Notes: generated by a model from the sequence alone, not told the origin. 64,000 nt of DNA from Sphingomonadales bacterium (GCA_016707885.1 JADJGU010000001.1:496001-560000); one strand, 5' to 3'. Shown: positions 17,404-25,743, counted from the first letter of the stretch. Made by a program: numbers and translations.

Positions 17404-18195
17404 ATGGACTTGCAAAAACTGTTCAGCCTTGAAGGCCGCATAGCCCTTGTTACGGGCGGTTCCAAAAATTTGGGCCGTCATATGGCCGAGGGTTTCATCG
17501 CGGCAGGTGCCAAGGTCTATATCAGCTCACGCAAAGCGGACGCCTGCGAAGAGACCGCAGCAGAACTGGGCCCCAACTGCATCCCGCTGCCAATGGATGT
17601 CTCGACCGTTGAGGGCTGCAAGGCACTGGCGGCGGCATTTGCCGAGCGTGAGTCAAAGCTCGATATCCTCGTCAACAATGCAGGCGCCGCATGGGGCGCA
17701 CCGTTCGAGGAATTCCCTGAAGCGGGCTGGGACAAGGTCATGGACCTCAACGTCAAGGGCCCCTTTTTCCTGACCCAAGCGCTTTATCCGCAGCTCAAGG
17801 CCGCAGCATCGAAGGCGCATCCGGCGAAGGTCATCAACATCGGTTCGATCGACGGCATCCGCCTGAACCCATGGGAAACGTACAGCTATCACGCATCCAA
17901 GTCGGCGATACTCTATCTTACAAAACGTATGGCCGCGCGGTTGGTGCAGGATCAGATCAATGTCACTGCGATCGCCCCGGGCGCCTTTGCATCCGACATG
18001 AACAAGGCCGCTCGCGACCATGGCGACGCGGTTGCCAGCAATATCCCGAACAAGCGCATCGGGGTTGCCGAGGACATGGCAGCGGCCGCGATCTACCTCG
18101 CGTCGGATGCGGGCAACTATGTGGTCGGCGATACTATCACCGTCGATGGCGGCGTGGCCCACGCCAATATCGGTTCACCGAGCATCGACGCGTGA
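17404..18195 (+). CDS. Short-chain dehydrogenase/reductase (SDR)
   Basis: This 263-residue classical SDR has TGGSKNLG (about 18-25), SSRKAD after beta 2, NNAG, catalytic Ser in NIGSIDGIR, YHASK and ITVDGGV. The GGSKNLG variant is common in gluconate-5-dehydrogenase-like and lipid-catabolic SDRs. The start is preceded by AAAGGAGATCATC, a strong ribosome-binding site. Its stop overlaps the GTG start of the following serine hydrolase, so the two are translationally coupled. Confidence 0.87.
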   Translation: MDLQKLFSLEGRIALVTGGSKNLGRHMAEGFIAAGAKVYISSRKADACEETAAELGPNCIPLPMDVSTVEGCKALAAAFAERESKLDILVNNAGAAWGAPFEEFPEAGWDKVMDLNVKGPFFLTQALYPQLKAAASKAHPAKVINIGSIDGIRLNPWETYSYHASKSAILYLTKRMAARLVQDQINVTAIAPGAFASDMNKAARDHGDAVASNIPNKRIGVAEDMAAAAIYLASDAGNYVVGDTITVDGGVAHANIGSPSIDA

Positions 18196-19316
18196 GCGTC
18201 CAGGGCGTTGCAGAGGGTAAATTTGCGGGCGTCAAGTCCGTGATGGAAGCCAGTCTTGCAAGCGGTGCCGATCTGGGAGCCTCGTTCTGCGCGACAAAAG
18301 GCGGCGAGACGGTGGTCGATATCTGGGGCGGCCATACCAATCCGGCCAAATCGCGCGAATGGGAACGCGATACCATCATCAACGTCTATTCAACAACCAA
18401 AACGATGACCGCACTGACAGCACTGTTGCTTGCCGACCGTGGGGTTTTTGACCTGCACGACGAGGTCAGCAAGTTCTGGCCCGAATTTGCTGCAGAGGGC
18501 AAAGGCGACGTCACAATTGCGCATTTGCTCAGCCATTCGGCAGGCCTTTCGGGTTGGAAAGAGCCACTGCAACGCGAAGATCTGTACGACTGGTCCAAAT
18601 GTACCGATCTGCTGGCGCGGCAGGCTCCGTTCTGGAAACCCGGGACCGCACCAGGCTATCACGCGTTGACGCAAGGCTATCTCGTCGGTGAAGTAATCCG
18701 GCGCGCGACCGGAAAAACAGTCGGTACCGTGTTCAGGGAAGAAATCACCGAACCACTCGGTGCCGATTTCCATATTGGATTGCCCGCCAGCGAAGACGCC
18801 CGAGTCGCCGAACTGGTGCCACCACCGGTTGCGGTGGGCGCACAGCCCGGCTCCGAATTGCAGAAGAATATGGCGACCAATCCGGGTATCGATGTCGGCG
18901 AAACGGCAAAACGTGCATGGCGTGGCGCGGAGATTCCGGCTGCTGGCGGTACAGGCAATGCCCGGTCTGTAGCGGAAATTCATGCCATACTGGCCAATGG
19001 CGGGGTCGGAAAGGGAAAGCGCTTCCTGTCAGACGCCGGGTGTCGCCGCGCACTCGAATGCCAAGTCGAAGGAACGGATCTTGTCCTCGGCATACCCGTA
19101 CGCTTTGGCATGGGTTTTGGCCTGCCGGGCGGCATGGTGCCATTGCCCAACCCCAATAGCTGCTATTGGGGTGGCTATGGCGGTTCGATCGCCATCGTCG
19201 ACATGGATACACAGACGACATTTTCTTATGTGATGAACCGGATGGAGGGCACCACTACGGGCGATGCCCGGGGATTCGCGCTAGTGATGGCGACATGGCA
19301 GGCCATGGCCGCATAA
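18192..19316 (+). CDS. Serine hydrolase of the class C beta-lactamase / EstB fold
   Basis: This 374-residue protein starts at a GTG that overlaps the SDR stop codon (GTGA). The nucleophile motif is STTK in NVYSTTKTM (about 65), the second motif is in APGYHALTQG, and the third-motif region is GGYGGS near the C-terminus. It belongs to the EstA/EstB esterase-type branch and has no signal peptide. It is the last gene of the plus arm, closed by a strong terminator 28 bases after the stop. It is distant from the other two copies in the window, so they do not derive from a recent local duplication. Confidence 0.85.
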   Translation: MSVQGVAEGKFAGVKSVMEASLASGADLGASFCATKGGETVVDIWGGHTNPAKSREWERDTIINVYSTTKTMTALTALLLADRGVFDLHDEVSKFWPEFAAEGKGDVTIAHLLSHSAGLSGWKEPLQREDLYDWSKCTDLLARQAPFWKPGTAPGYHALTQGYLVGEVIRRATGKTVGTVFREEITEPLGADFHIGLPASEDARVAELVPPPVAVGAQPGSELQKNMATNPGIDVGETAKRAWRGAEIPAAGGTGNARSVAEIHAILANGGVGKGKRFLSDAGCRRALECQVEGTDLVLGIPVRFGMGFGLPGGMVPLPNPNSCYWGGYGGSIAIVDMDTQTTFSYVMNRMEGTTTGDARGFALVMATWQAMAA

Positions 19317-19343
19317 ATCAATAAGTGCAAATCGCGCAATTCG

Positions 19344-19380
19344 AGGTCAGTTGCATTTCGTGCAACTGACCTTTTTCTTT
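19344..19380 (+). terminator. Rho-independent terminator of the plus-strand catabolic operon
   Basis: A perfect 12-bp stem, AGGTCAGTTGCA with TGCAACTGACCT, encloses the loop TTTCG and is followed directly by TTTTTCTTTT. Confidence 0.92.
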
Positions 19381-19423
19381 TCGCAATTGCACAATGAACC
19401 CCCAATCGCCAAATGCGGGTCAC

Positions 19424-19545
19424 CGAAAGCGAAACTTTCGAAACACATTCTGACCGGCGAGCATCTCCTCCTCCTCTCCCCCGCTCGCTGATCAAGACGA
19501 ACGGCCTTCATGCACAGCGTGGAGGCCGTATTCGTTTGTGGCTTA
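19424..19545 (+). ncRNA. Candidate small RNA with C-rich anti-Shine-Dalgarno loop
   Basis: Three consecutive hairpins follow the operon terminator. The first is CGAAAG-CGAAA-CTTTCG (19424-19440). The second is a GCGAGC/GCTCGC stem whose loop contains CTCCTCCTCCTCTCCCCC (about 19458-19490). The third is a stem built from ACGAACGGCCTTC and GAGGCCGTATTCGT (about 19497-19537). C-rich loops of the CCUCCUCCC type are a hallmark of several alphaproteobacterial small RNAs that pair with ribosome-binding sites. No open frame of quality covers the region. Ends are approximate, the U-tract after the last stem is weak, and no family was recognised by name. Confidence 0.4.
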
Positions 19546-19574
19546 ATGTCGCAACAGCGATGTATTATTTCCCC

Positions 19575-20025
19575 CCCGCGACATGCATCTTCTTGTTCTC
19601 CATTTTGTCCACCGCAAACCCCTCCGCCTGTGGATAAGTCGCAAGATTCCCGTTGCCCGACTCAGGGTTCGATGAGACCTTTCAGTTGTCAGGCAGGAAA
19701 GCCGGAAAGCGAAGTGGAACGGAAACGGGAAGCAGAGCGGAACGAAAGAACTGTCAGATACCTCGCCAGAGCGTTTCAGAAGCGAAAGTGGAAGAAGCAG
19801 GAAAGCAGAGGTTGCTGCCGGACAACGAACGCCATGTGCGGGCCGAGGCCTCACCGCCAAAAGCCAACGCCGGGCAGGATACCGAAAGCAGTCAGGCAAA
19901 CTGGCGACCCTTCGGGGCCGCCAGCGAGCCGGACGCCGGAAAGCGGAAAGAATGGCCCTTGAGGCCAAGGACTTCCAGGATCAGGCGCAGTGGGCGCTGG
20001 TAGCAATACCAGCGCCCATTTATTT
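19575..20025 (+). ncRNA. Candidate large structured non-coding RNA (about 450 nt)
   Basis: This is a gene-free unit between two intrinsic terminators that both face right. A TATTAT box at 19563-19568 could be its -10 element. The RNA would be rich in GGA/GGAAAGC repeats and has a hairpin TTGTCCAC/GTGGATAA (19605-19637), a UUCG-capped hairpin (19901-19924, CTGGCG-A-CCC-TTCG-GGG-C-CGCCAG), a TGGCC-CTTGA-GGCCA hairpin (19953-19967) and a 12-bp terminator. Motifs of RNase P RNA, tmRNA, SRP RNA and 6S RNA were looked for and not seen. The function is unknown. A long leader of the PilZ gene is the main alternative, although the terminator argues against it. Confidence 0.4.
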
Positions 20026-20027
20026 TG
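19991..20027 (+). terminator. Rho-independent terminator closing the structured RNA region
   Basis: A perfect 12-bp stem, TGGGCGCTGGTA with TACCAGCGCCCA, has the tetraloop GCAA and is followed by TTTATTTT. The GNRA loop and GC-rich stem make it very stable. Confidence 0.88.
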
Positions 20028-20124
20028 GGGTAAACCCAAAAACTGGCTCGTTCAGAGATTTTCCGTCGACTTGAAACGGTAGGCCTAACCAATTCTTCAC
20101 CGCCATGATGCTATCCAGTATGCG

Positions 20125-20484
20125 ATGATGAATCCCAAACCCTTTGGCAAATTGGGCAATCGCAAAATGGCGCGGCTGGCAACAGAAATCGACGCCGGAA
20201 TGGTGCTGCTCGAGCGATCCGAGCGCTGCAGTCTGGAAAACATCTCCCGAACCGGCTGCCGTCTGCAGCTTAACGAACCGCCGCGCATCGGTGCGACTGT
20301 GCTGATCCGCGTCGAACGGATCGAAGCCATGGGTATCGTGGCTTGGGTTCGTGGTAATCGATGCGGGATCAGGTTTCCTGACCCTCTGGCGATACGCGAA
20401 TTTGAGCGCGTCCGCTGGATTGTCGAACATGCCAGAGCACATGAGCATAACAGCCTGGCCCACGCTACGGCGGTTTGGCGATAA
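20125..20484 (+). CDS. PilZ-domain protein (probable c-di-GMP receptor)
   Basis: This 119-residue protein is a single PilZ domain. The two c-di-GMP-binding motifs are present: RxxxR as RKMAR (residues 13-17) and [D/N]xSxxG as NISRTG (39-44). The strands that follow (VLIRVERIEAMGIVAWVRG, then CGIRFPDPL) complete the barrel. Stand-alone PilZ proteins relay cyclic-di-GMP levels to motility, biofilm or polymer export; no partner gene is adjacent. No clear ribosome-binding site precedes either of the two adjacent ATGs, so the start may be off by one codon. Confidence 0.85.
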   Translation: MMNPKPFGKLGNRKMARLATEIDAGMVLLERSERCSLENISRTGCRLQLNEPPRIGATVLIRVERIEAMGIVAWVRGNRCGIRFPDPLAIREFERVRWIVEHARAHEHNSLAHATAVWR

Positions 20485-20616
20485 TCGCGGCGGCACCCCC
20501 CAGCAAATTTCGGTATAATTTGGCCTGCGTGACGGGCGTCACGCGTTTCATTCCGATTCACATGCCAATTACGGGTTGCGACCCGGTTGGCAAGGTTCTC
20601 CCTATGCCAACATCCT

Positions 20617-20658
20617 GCCGAGGGCAGGGGAACACACCCCCCTGCTTCTCGGCTTTTT
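20617..20658 (+). terminator. Rho-independent terminator after the PilZ gene
   Basis: The stem GCCGAG-GCAGGGG pairs with CCCCTGC-CTCGGC with a small internal bulge and is followed by TTTTTC. A separate GCGTGAC-GGGC-GTCACGC palindrome lies upstream at about 20527-20544. The terminator ends next to the stop of the converging LysR gene. Confidence 0.75.
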
Positions 20659-20660
20659 CT

Positions 20661-21536
20661 TCAGACCCCGGATTTTAACAGCCAGTCGTGGAAGATACGC
20701 ACCGCGCGTTGCTTGAGCGCACGGGGTCGGCAGACAAACCAATAGCTGTAGGGGCTTTCGACCTCTAAATCGAAAAGGCGGACCAGCCTTGGGTCTTTGG
20801 CGTCGGAGAAATGGCTGCCGTGCATGATGGCGACGCCCAGCCCATTGGCTGCCGCCTCCAGCATGAGCGGCCCGCTATCGATATGGTCAATGGCAGCAGG
20901 CTTCAACTTGGGTTCGCCCACCGCCACCCGCCATGCATCGAAAATCAGCGGCATATCGCTGTGCACCAAAACGGTCTGGTTTGTCAGATCGGCCGGTTTT
21001 TTTAGCGACTGCTCGCGCGCAGCGGTTTCGGACGCGATGGCGTAAACATTGTTGCGGTCGAGTCGCACCGCGTAAAGCCGGGGATCAACCTGATCGGCGA
21101 TGATAATCGCAGCGTCGACCACATCGCCCAGCAAATTTTCGGCATGTGCCGAGGTATCCACGTCGATGTGCAATTTGGGGAACAGCTTGCGCAGTTCGGG
21201 CAGTTTCGGGATCAACCTTTGTGATCCGAACAGCGGAAGCACACCCAGCCGCAAGCGATATTCGCCCCCCTGCCCCGCCAATTCGTCCACCGCATCCGCC
21301 ATGGCGTCAAGCGCGGGCTCGATCGCGGTCAGTAATGCTTGCCCGTCAGCATTCAGCACCATCGCCTGCGATTTGCGGTCAAACAGAGGTTTTCCCATAA
21401 AATCTTCGAGCGCTTTCACCCGCCTGCTGAGCGCCGGTGGCGAAAGCGACAATTCGCTGGCGGCTGCTTTGGCCGAACCCAGCTTGGCAATTCGGACAAA
21501 GGCTTCCAGCGACCGCAAGGGTGGCAATCGACGCAT
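20661..21536 (-). CDS. LysR-family transcriptional regulator (GcvA-like)
   Basis: This 291-residue regulator has an N-terminal winged helix-turn-helix: PPLRSLEAFVRIAKLGSAKAAASELSLSPPALSRRVKALED spans about residues 5-45. A periplasmic-binding-like effector domain follows, with the PVARxGxxYAIASE-type segment replaced by LDRNNVYAIASETA. The order of features matches GcvA-type LysR proteins. Target genes are not obvious: divergently lies a small RNA candidate and then the CDC48-like gene, neither of which is a typical target. The spacer of 321 bases holds the small RNA and promoter. Confidence 0.85.
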   Translation of the reverse strand: MRRLPPLRSLEAFVRIAKLGSAKAAASELSLSPPALSRRVKALEDFMGKPLFDRKSQAMVLNADGQALLTAIEPALDAMADAVDELAGQGGEYRLRLGVLPLFGSQRLIPKLPELRKLFPKLHIDVDTSAHAENLLGDVVDAAIIIADQVDPRLYAVRLDRNNVYAIASETAAREQSLKKPADLTNQTVLVHSDMPLIFDAWRVAVGEPKLKPAAIDHIDSGPLMLEAAANGLGVAIMHGSHFSDAKDPRLVRLFDLEVESPYSYWFVCRPRALKQRAVRIFHDWLLKSGV

Positions 21537-21670
21537 GGGGAGGACTCTCTACTTTGTGCGACGCAATAATTTCTAGAAAACGGGACAGTTTCGTGAATCG
21601 CGCCTGTTTTGGTTGAGTTGAAAGCTAATTCGGATTGCAAAAACTGCAACCACTTTTTTATTCTTCGCAC

Positions 21671-21767
21671 TTGCACAAAAAATGGATTCGGGTGAGAAAG
21701 AGCATGCCTAACAGGCATCCTCTCCTAAAGACTTTTTCAGGCCGGCGTTCGCGTCGGCCTTTTTTTA
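21671..21767 (+). ncRNA. Candidate small RNA (about 97 nt) with its own promoter and terminator
   Basis: TTGCAA (21635-21640) and TATTCT (21659-21664) are spaced by 18 bases and would start transcription near 21671. The transcript would hold the hairpin ATGCCT-AAC-AGGCAT, then a single-stranded CCTCTCCT segment, and would end at a strong terminator. No open frame is present. The layout, a short 5' hairpin, a C/U-rich pairing region and a terminator, is that of a trans-acting small RNA. It could also be an attenuated leader of the CDC48-like gene 90 bases downstream. Confidence 0.55.
21739..21767 (+). terminator. Rho-independent terminator of the small RNA candidate
   Basis: The stem AGGCCGGCG pairs with CGTCGGCCT around a TTCG tetraloop and is followed by a run of eight T. 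It is upstream of, and facing, the CDC48-like gene. Confidence 0.9.
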
Positions 21768-21857
21768 TGCATTCCGGGCGCGAGAAGCCAAGCATTGCCC
21801 CCTCCATTCCAACACCCTATCTTGAAAATCGTGGGGTTGGTGCAAAGGTAGGGTCGG

Positions 21858-24158
21858 ATGGCAAAACAAAAATCCGCAAAATTGCAGGTGGCCAATGCGC
21901 GGCCTGAAGATTCAGGCCGTGGCCTAGCCCGCCTTTCCCGCGAGTTCATGGCGCTCCATGGGTTGCAGCAAGGCGATGTGATCGAAATCGCCGGCAAAAG
22001 AACAACCGCCGCGCGCGCAGTCGACCCATATCCTGAGGATGAAGGGCTAGAACTGGTCCGCCTCGATGGTCTGCAACGCGCCAATGCTGGCGTCGGGGCC
22101 GGCGAACAGGTCGAAGTGCGCAAGACCGAATCGGTTGCGGCGAAGCGCGTTATCTTTGCCCCTGCGCAAAAAGAAATCCGGCTGGAGGGAACTGGAGAGG
22201 CCCTGAAACGGAATTTTGTCGGGCGTGTATTTGTCGCCGGCGATGTCGTCGCAACGCATGGGCAGCAACGCGTTGCCCCCGATGACATGCCGCCCCAGTT
22301 GCGCCAGATGCTGGCCGCACCAGCTTTTGCGCTTGCCGAAATCCGGCTGACGGTTGTTTCGACAACGCCCAAGGGCATTGTGCATATCGACGCCGACACC
22401 GAAGTTGAAATGCGTGCCGAGTTTACCGAGATCGGTGAAGCGCGCCGTGCCGATGTGACCTATGACGACATTGGCGGCATGTCGGACACGATCCGCCAAT
22501 TACGGGAAATGGTCGAACTTCCCTTGCGCTATCCCGAATTGTTCACTCGGCTTGGCGTCGATCCACCGCGCGGCGTGTTGCTCCACGGGCCGCCCGGAAC
22601 CGGTAAAACCCGGTTGGCACGCGCTGTGGCGAACGAGAGCGAAGCCGAATTCTTCGTCGTCAACGGCCCCGAAATCATGGGTTCGGCCTATGGCGAATCC
22701 GAAAAGAAGCTGCGCGAAATTTTTGCCGCAGCAACCAAGGCCGCGCCCTCCATTCTTTTCATTGATGAAATCGATTCGATCGCACCGTCGCGTGACAAGG
22801 TGCATGGCGAGGCTGAAAAGCGTCTGGTTGCGCAGCTGCTGACGCTGATGGACGGGCTAGAGCCGCGAACCAATCTGGTCGTGATCGCAGCGACCAACCG
22901 GCCCGAGGCCATAGACGAAGCGCTGCGGCGCCCCGGCCGCTTCGATCGTGAAATCATCGTCGGCGTACCCGACGAGAGCGGCCGGCGCGAAATCCTGGCG
23001 ATCCACACGCGCGGCATGCCGCTGGGTGCGCGGGTCGACCTCAAAGAATTGGCGCGCACCACCTATGGCTTTGTTGGTGCCGACCTGTCGGCGCTCACGC
23101 GCGAGGCGGCAATTGAAGCCGTGCGCCGCATCATGCCGAAGCTGGATTTGGCCAGCCAAACTATTCCGCCCGAAGTGCTCGAAAATCTGAAGGTGACGCG
23201 CGACGACTTTCTGGAAGCATTGAAGCGGGTGCAGCCTTCAGCGATGCGCGAAGTGATGGTACAGGCCCCTGATGTGCGCTGGGAAGATGTTGGCGGGCTC
23301 GACGAAGCGCAGGCCAAGTTGAAAGAGGGCATAGAACTTCCCTTGAGAAACCCCGATGCGTTTCGCCGGTTGGGCATCCGCCCGGCCAAGGGCTTTTTGC
23401 TCTATGGCCCACCTGGGACGGGCAAGACCCTGCTCGCCAAGGCGGTGGCGCGCGAAAGTGAGGCCAATTTTATTGCCACCAAATCCTCTGACTTGCTCAG
23501 CAAATGGTATGGCGAGAGCGAGCAGCAGATTGCCCGCCTGTTCGCCCGCGCGCGGCAGGTGGCGCCCACGATCATCTTCATCGACGAGATCGACAGTCTG
23601 GCACCAGCGCGGGGCAAGGGGCTGGGTGAGCCACAAGCGACCGAGCGTGTGGTCAACACCTTGCTCGCCGAAATGGACGGGCTTGAAGAGCTGCAATCGG
23701 TCGTCGTGATCGGCGCGACCAATCGGCCCACATTGATGGATGCAGCGCTGTTGCGTCCGGGACGGTTCGACGAGTTGGTCTATGTCACCGTGCCCGACAA
23801 AGGCGGACGACGGCGAATATTGGGCATCCACACATCGAAAATGCCGCTTGGCAAGGATGTCGACCTCGACGAAATCGCCGAGCGTACCGACCGCTACACC
23901 GGTGCGGATTTGGAAGACCTTGTCCGTCGCGCCGGTCTGTTTGCGCTCCGCGAGGATGGTAGCACCGCCAATGAAGTGCGCATGAGCCATTTCAGTCAGG
24001 CGCTTAACGCCAGCCGCGCCACCGTCTCCCCTGAAATGGAGGAGGAATATCGCACGATGGAAACCAAGCTCAAGCAAGCTGCGCTCGTTCCCGAAGGCAT
24101 GGGTTTTGTAAGCCCCGGTATGGTGAAGCCAGTGAAGGCCAGCAAACACGAGCCATAG
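21858..24158 (+). CDS. CDC48/p97/VAT-type AAA+ ATPase
   Basis: This 766-residue protein has the complete archaeal/eukaryotic CDC48 architecture: an N-domain (about 1-185), then two AAA modules. D1 has Walker A GPPGTGKT (244-251), Walker B FIDEID (301-306) and [10 protein letters not shown]2 has Walker A GPPGTGKT (517-524), FIDEID (574-579) and LRPGRFDE. Both modules keep the aromatic pore position region ([18 protein letters not shown]). CDC48 unfolds and extracts proteins for degradation in archaea and eukaryotes. A few bacterial groups, including sphingomonads, carry it, presumably after ancient transfer. No ubiquitin or Ufd1 system is nearby. Confidence 0.95.
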   Translation: MAKQKSAKLQVANARPEDSGRGLARLSREFMALHGLQQGDVIEIAGKRTTAARAVDPYPEDEGLELVRLDGLQRANAGVGAGEQVEVRKTESVAAKRVIFAPAQKEIRLEGTGEALKRNFVGRVFVAGDVVATHGQQRVAPDDMPPQLRQMLAAPAFALAEIRLTVVSTTPKGIVHIDADTEVEMRAEFTEIGEARRADVTYDDIGGMSDTIRQLREMVELPLRYPELFTRLGVDPPRGVLLHGPPGTGKTRLARAVANESEAEFFVVNGPEIMGSAYGESEKKLREIFAAATKAAPSILFIDEIDSIAPSRDKVHGEAEKRLVAQLLTLMDGLEPRTNLVVIAATNRPEAIDEALRRPGRFDREIIVGVPDESGRREILAIHTRGMPLGARVDLKELARTTYGFVGADLSALTREAAIEAVRRIMPKLDLASQTIPPEVLENLKVTRDDFLEALKRVQPSAMREVMVQAPDVRWEDVGGLDEAQAKLKEGIELPLRNPDAFRRLGIRPAKGFLLYGPPGTGKTLLAKAVARESEANFIATKSSDLLSKWYGESEQQIARLFARARQVAPTIIFIDEIDSLAPARGKGLGEPQATERVVNTLLAEMDGLEELQSVVVIGATNRPTLMDAALLRPGRFDELVYVTVPDKGGRRRILGIHTSKMPLGKDVDLDEIAERTDRYTGADLEDLVRRAGLFALREDGSTANEVRMSHFSQALNASRATVSPEMEEEYRTMETKLKQAALVPEGMGFVSPGMVKPVKASKHEP

Positions 24159-24247
24159 TCCGATCGCAATGTACTAGGCCGGCAGCAGCGTAGCTTTGTC
24201 GCTGGATTCTTCTAGATTGCCTTCATGACTTGCATCGAGACCATTGC

Positions 24248-24685
24248 GTGAAGCTGTCTACATCGCTCTTCGTCAGCGCAGGTCTTGCGCTGTTGTTGGC
24301 TATCGCTCCAGTGCTTCTGACCTTTATCGCCGCCGGAATCGCGCAAGCATATGGGTGCCAACTCGACGAAGGCTCGGCACATAAGTGCATCATTGCAGGG
24401 CGCGATTATGGCGAGACTCTCTACACCATGGGCGTCGCATTTTGGATGTTCATCCTGACCGCGCTCTATTTACCGGTGGCAATTGCTTTCGCGGTCGCAG
24501 GTTTCATCAACATGGTGCGCGGGCGCGAAGATCCATCCAAAAATGGCAAGACAGGCTGGATATTCTGGCTGCTGGTGATGTCAGCACTGCTGTTCCCGAT
24601 CCTGGGTCTGCAGTCACTCCTTCTTGCCGCGATCGCCGCTGCTCTATTCTGGTACCGCAAAAAGAAAACAGAACTTGCAGGTTAG
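24248..24685 (+). CDS. Small membrane protein of unknown function
   Basis: This 145-residue protein starts at the chosen GTG (KLSTSLFVSAGLALLLAI); an in-frame TTG lies 18 bases upstream. It has three or four membrane segments at about 8-30, 58-85 and 105-135, a short outside loop with two Cys (YGCQLDEGSAHKC), and a basic C-terminal tail (YRKKKTELAG). The two loop cysteines could form a disulfide. No family is recognised. It ends in a four-base overlap with the converging TetR gene. Confidence 0.65.
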   Translation: MKLSTSLFVSAGLALLLAIAPVLLTFIAAGIAQAYGCQLDEGSAHKCIIAGRDYGETLYTMGVAFWMFILTALYLPVAIAFAVAGFINMVRGREDPSKNGKTGWIFWLLVMSALLFPILGLQSLLLAAIAAALFWYRKKKTELAG

Positions 24686-25218
24686 CTGAGGCTCCGTTCA
24701 ACAACCTCGCCCAAGCCGATCGCGCGGACAAGAACCATCCCCTCAATCCGCACCAGCAATTTTGCTGCATCGCGCGCGCGGGTTTCGGCATCGGGCGCCG
24801 CCAGTTGTGCAGCCCCCCATTCCAGAAAGCCTTGCCCGATGGCAGCGGCAATCGGCGTATAGAGCGGGTCTCCTCTTCCAGCGCGGCTCGCGAGTTCGAG
24901 CCATACACACATATAGGGCCAGAAGCGTTCCTCGAACAGAAATGCCGACAGGCGCTGCGAAAGCGCGTCTAGCGATAGTGGCTCGGGTGCCACCTGTTCC
25001 GACATGGCAGCCACCATGCGCGCCGCGATACATTGCAGCGTGGCCGCTATAATTTCCGCCTTGTCGGGAAAATAATAGAGCAGCATCCTGTCGCTCGTCC
25101 CCGCGGCCTTGGCCAAAGGTCGCAGGCTGGCGGTTACAAGGCCATGCTCCAGCACATGGTCGGCCAGCTTATCAACCAGCGCCATTCGGCGGACTTCAGA
25201 TTTGCTCGGGTTCGTCAC
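24682..25218 (-). CDS. TetR-family transcriptional repressor
   Basis: This 178-residue regulator has a TetR helix-turn-helix, LRPLAKAAGTSDRMLLYYFPDKAEI (about 32-56), followed by a helical ligand-binding domain. It is divergent from a small membrane protein gene. The 90-base spacer holds two copies of an inverted repeat, TGTAGC-N4-GCTACA, that are almost surely its operators, so it probably represses itself and the membrane protein. The ligand is unknown. Confidence 0.88.
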   Translation of the reverse strand: MTNPSKSEVRRMALVDKLADHVLEHGLVTASLRPLAKAAGTSDRMLLYYFPDKAEIIAATLQCIAARMVAAMSEQVAPEPLSLDALSQRLSAFLFEERFWPYMCVWLELASRAGRGDPLYTPIAAAIGQGFLEWGAAQLAAPDAETRARDAAKLLVRIEGMVLVRAIGLGEVVERSLS

Positions 25219-25245
25219 ATCTTCGCCTTAGGTACAAAAAGGTAT

Positions 25246-25281
25246 TGTAGCGACTGCTACATTAATGTAGCATATGCTACA
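25246..25281. promoter_or_regulatory. Two tandem operator copies for the divergent TetR regulator
   Basis: Site 1 is TGTAGC-GACT-GCTACA at 25246-25261. Site 2 is TGTAGC-ATAT-GCTACA at 25266-25281, which lies inside the perfect 18-bp palindrome ATGTAGCATATGCTACAT. The centres are exactly 20 bases apart, about two helical turns, so two dimers would sit on the same face. Confidence 0.85.
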
Positions 25282-25308
25282 TATAAATCTAATACGAAAG
25301 GATATAGC

Positions 25309-25743
25309 ATGAACAGGTTCTGGCAGAATTGGCTGACTATTTGGGCAGCAGGCGTCACCATTTTCGGTCTTGTTCTTGCAGGTGGGGCCTTTGCTGCAAC
25401 CGACGGACTTACGCGCATGCTGTTCGAACTTTTCGGAATGCCGATTCCGGCACAGCCCGATGCCCATCACCGCTTTGCGATTGGCTTGATGGGCGCGGTA
25501 ACGATGGGTTGGGGGCTGACCTATTTCGCGACCTTCAAGGCATTACACGCACTGCCATCCGACCATGCCGCCCCTACATGGCGCTTCATCCTTTTCGCGA
25601 GCTTTGTCTGGTACGCTATCGATTCATGGATTTCGGTCGCAACCGGATTCTGGATGAATGCGATTTCGAATACGCTGTTGCTTGTGATGCTGCTGATTCC
25701 GCTGTTGGGCAGCGGGATGCTGAGTGGTAAGGCGAATGCCTAG
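25309..25743 (+). CDS. Small four-helix membrane protein controlled by the divergent TetR
   Basis: This 144-residue protein begins at the ATG after AAAGGATATAGC. It has four hydrophobic segments (about 8-30, 53-75, 88-107, 115-137) and the motif PDAHHRFAIGLMGAVTMGWGLTY between the first two. Such proteins are widespread but uncharacterised in proteobacteria. Control by TetR with two operators suggests a stress or detoxification role, but no substrate can be named. Confidence 0.75.
   Translation: MNRFWQNWLTIWAAGVTIFGLVLAGGAFAATDGLTRMLFELFGMPIPAQPDAHHRFAIGLMGAVTMGWGLTYFATFKALHALPSDHAAPTWRFILFASFVWYAIDSWISVATGFWMNAISNTLLLVMLLIPLLGSGMLSGKANA

Noticed and set aside
19629..19637. TGTGGATAA, a perfect DnaA-box word
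   Set aside because: It is single, and it pairs with TTGTCCAC upstream to form an RNA hairpin; no AT-rich unwinding region or further boxes are near, so an origin is not supported.
19653..20003. 116-codon open frame within the structured region
   Set aside because: Composition is erratic (Arg/Lys/Ser-rich), no ribosome-binding site, and the stop lies inside the terminator stem. A 150-codon frame at 19510-19962 fails for the same reasons.
20475..20678. 67-codon frame after the PilZ gene
   Set aside because: It runs through the terminator hairpin and into the LysR gene, with no domain or start signal.
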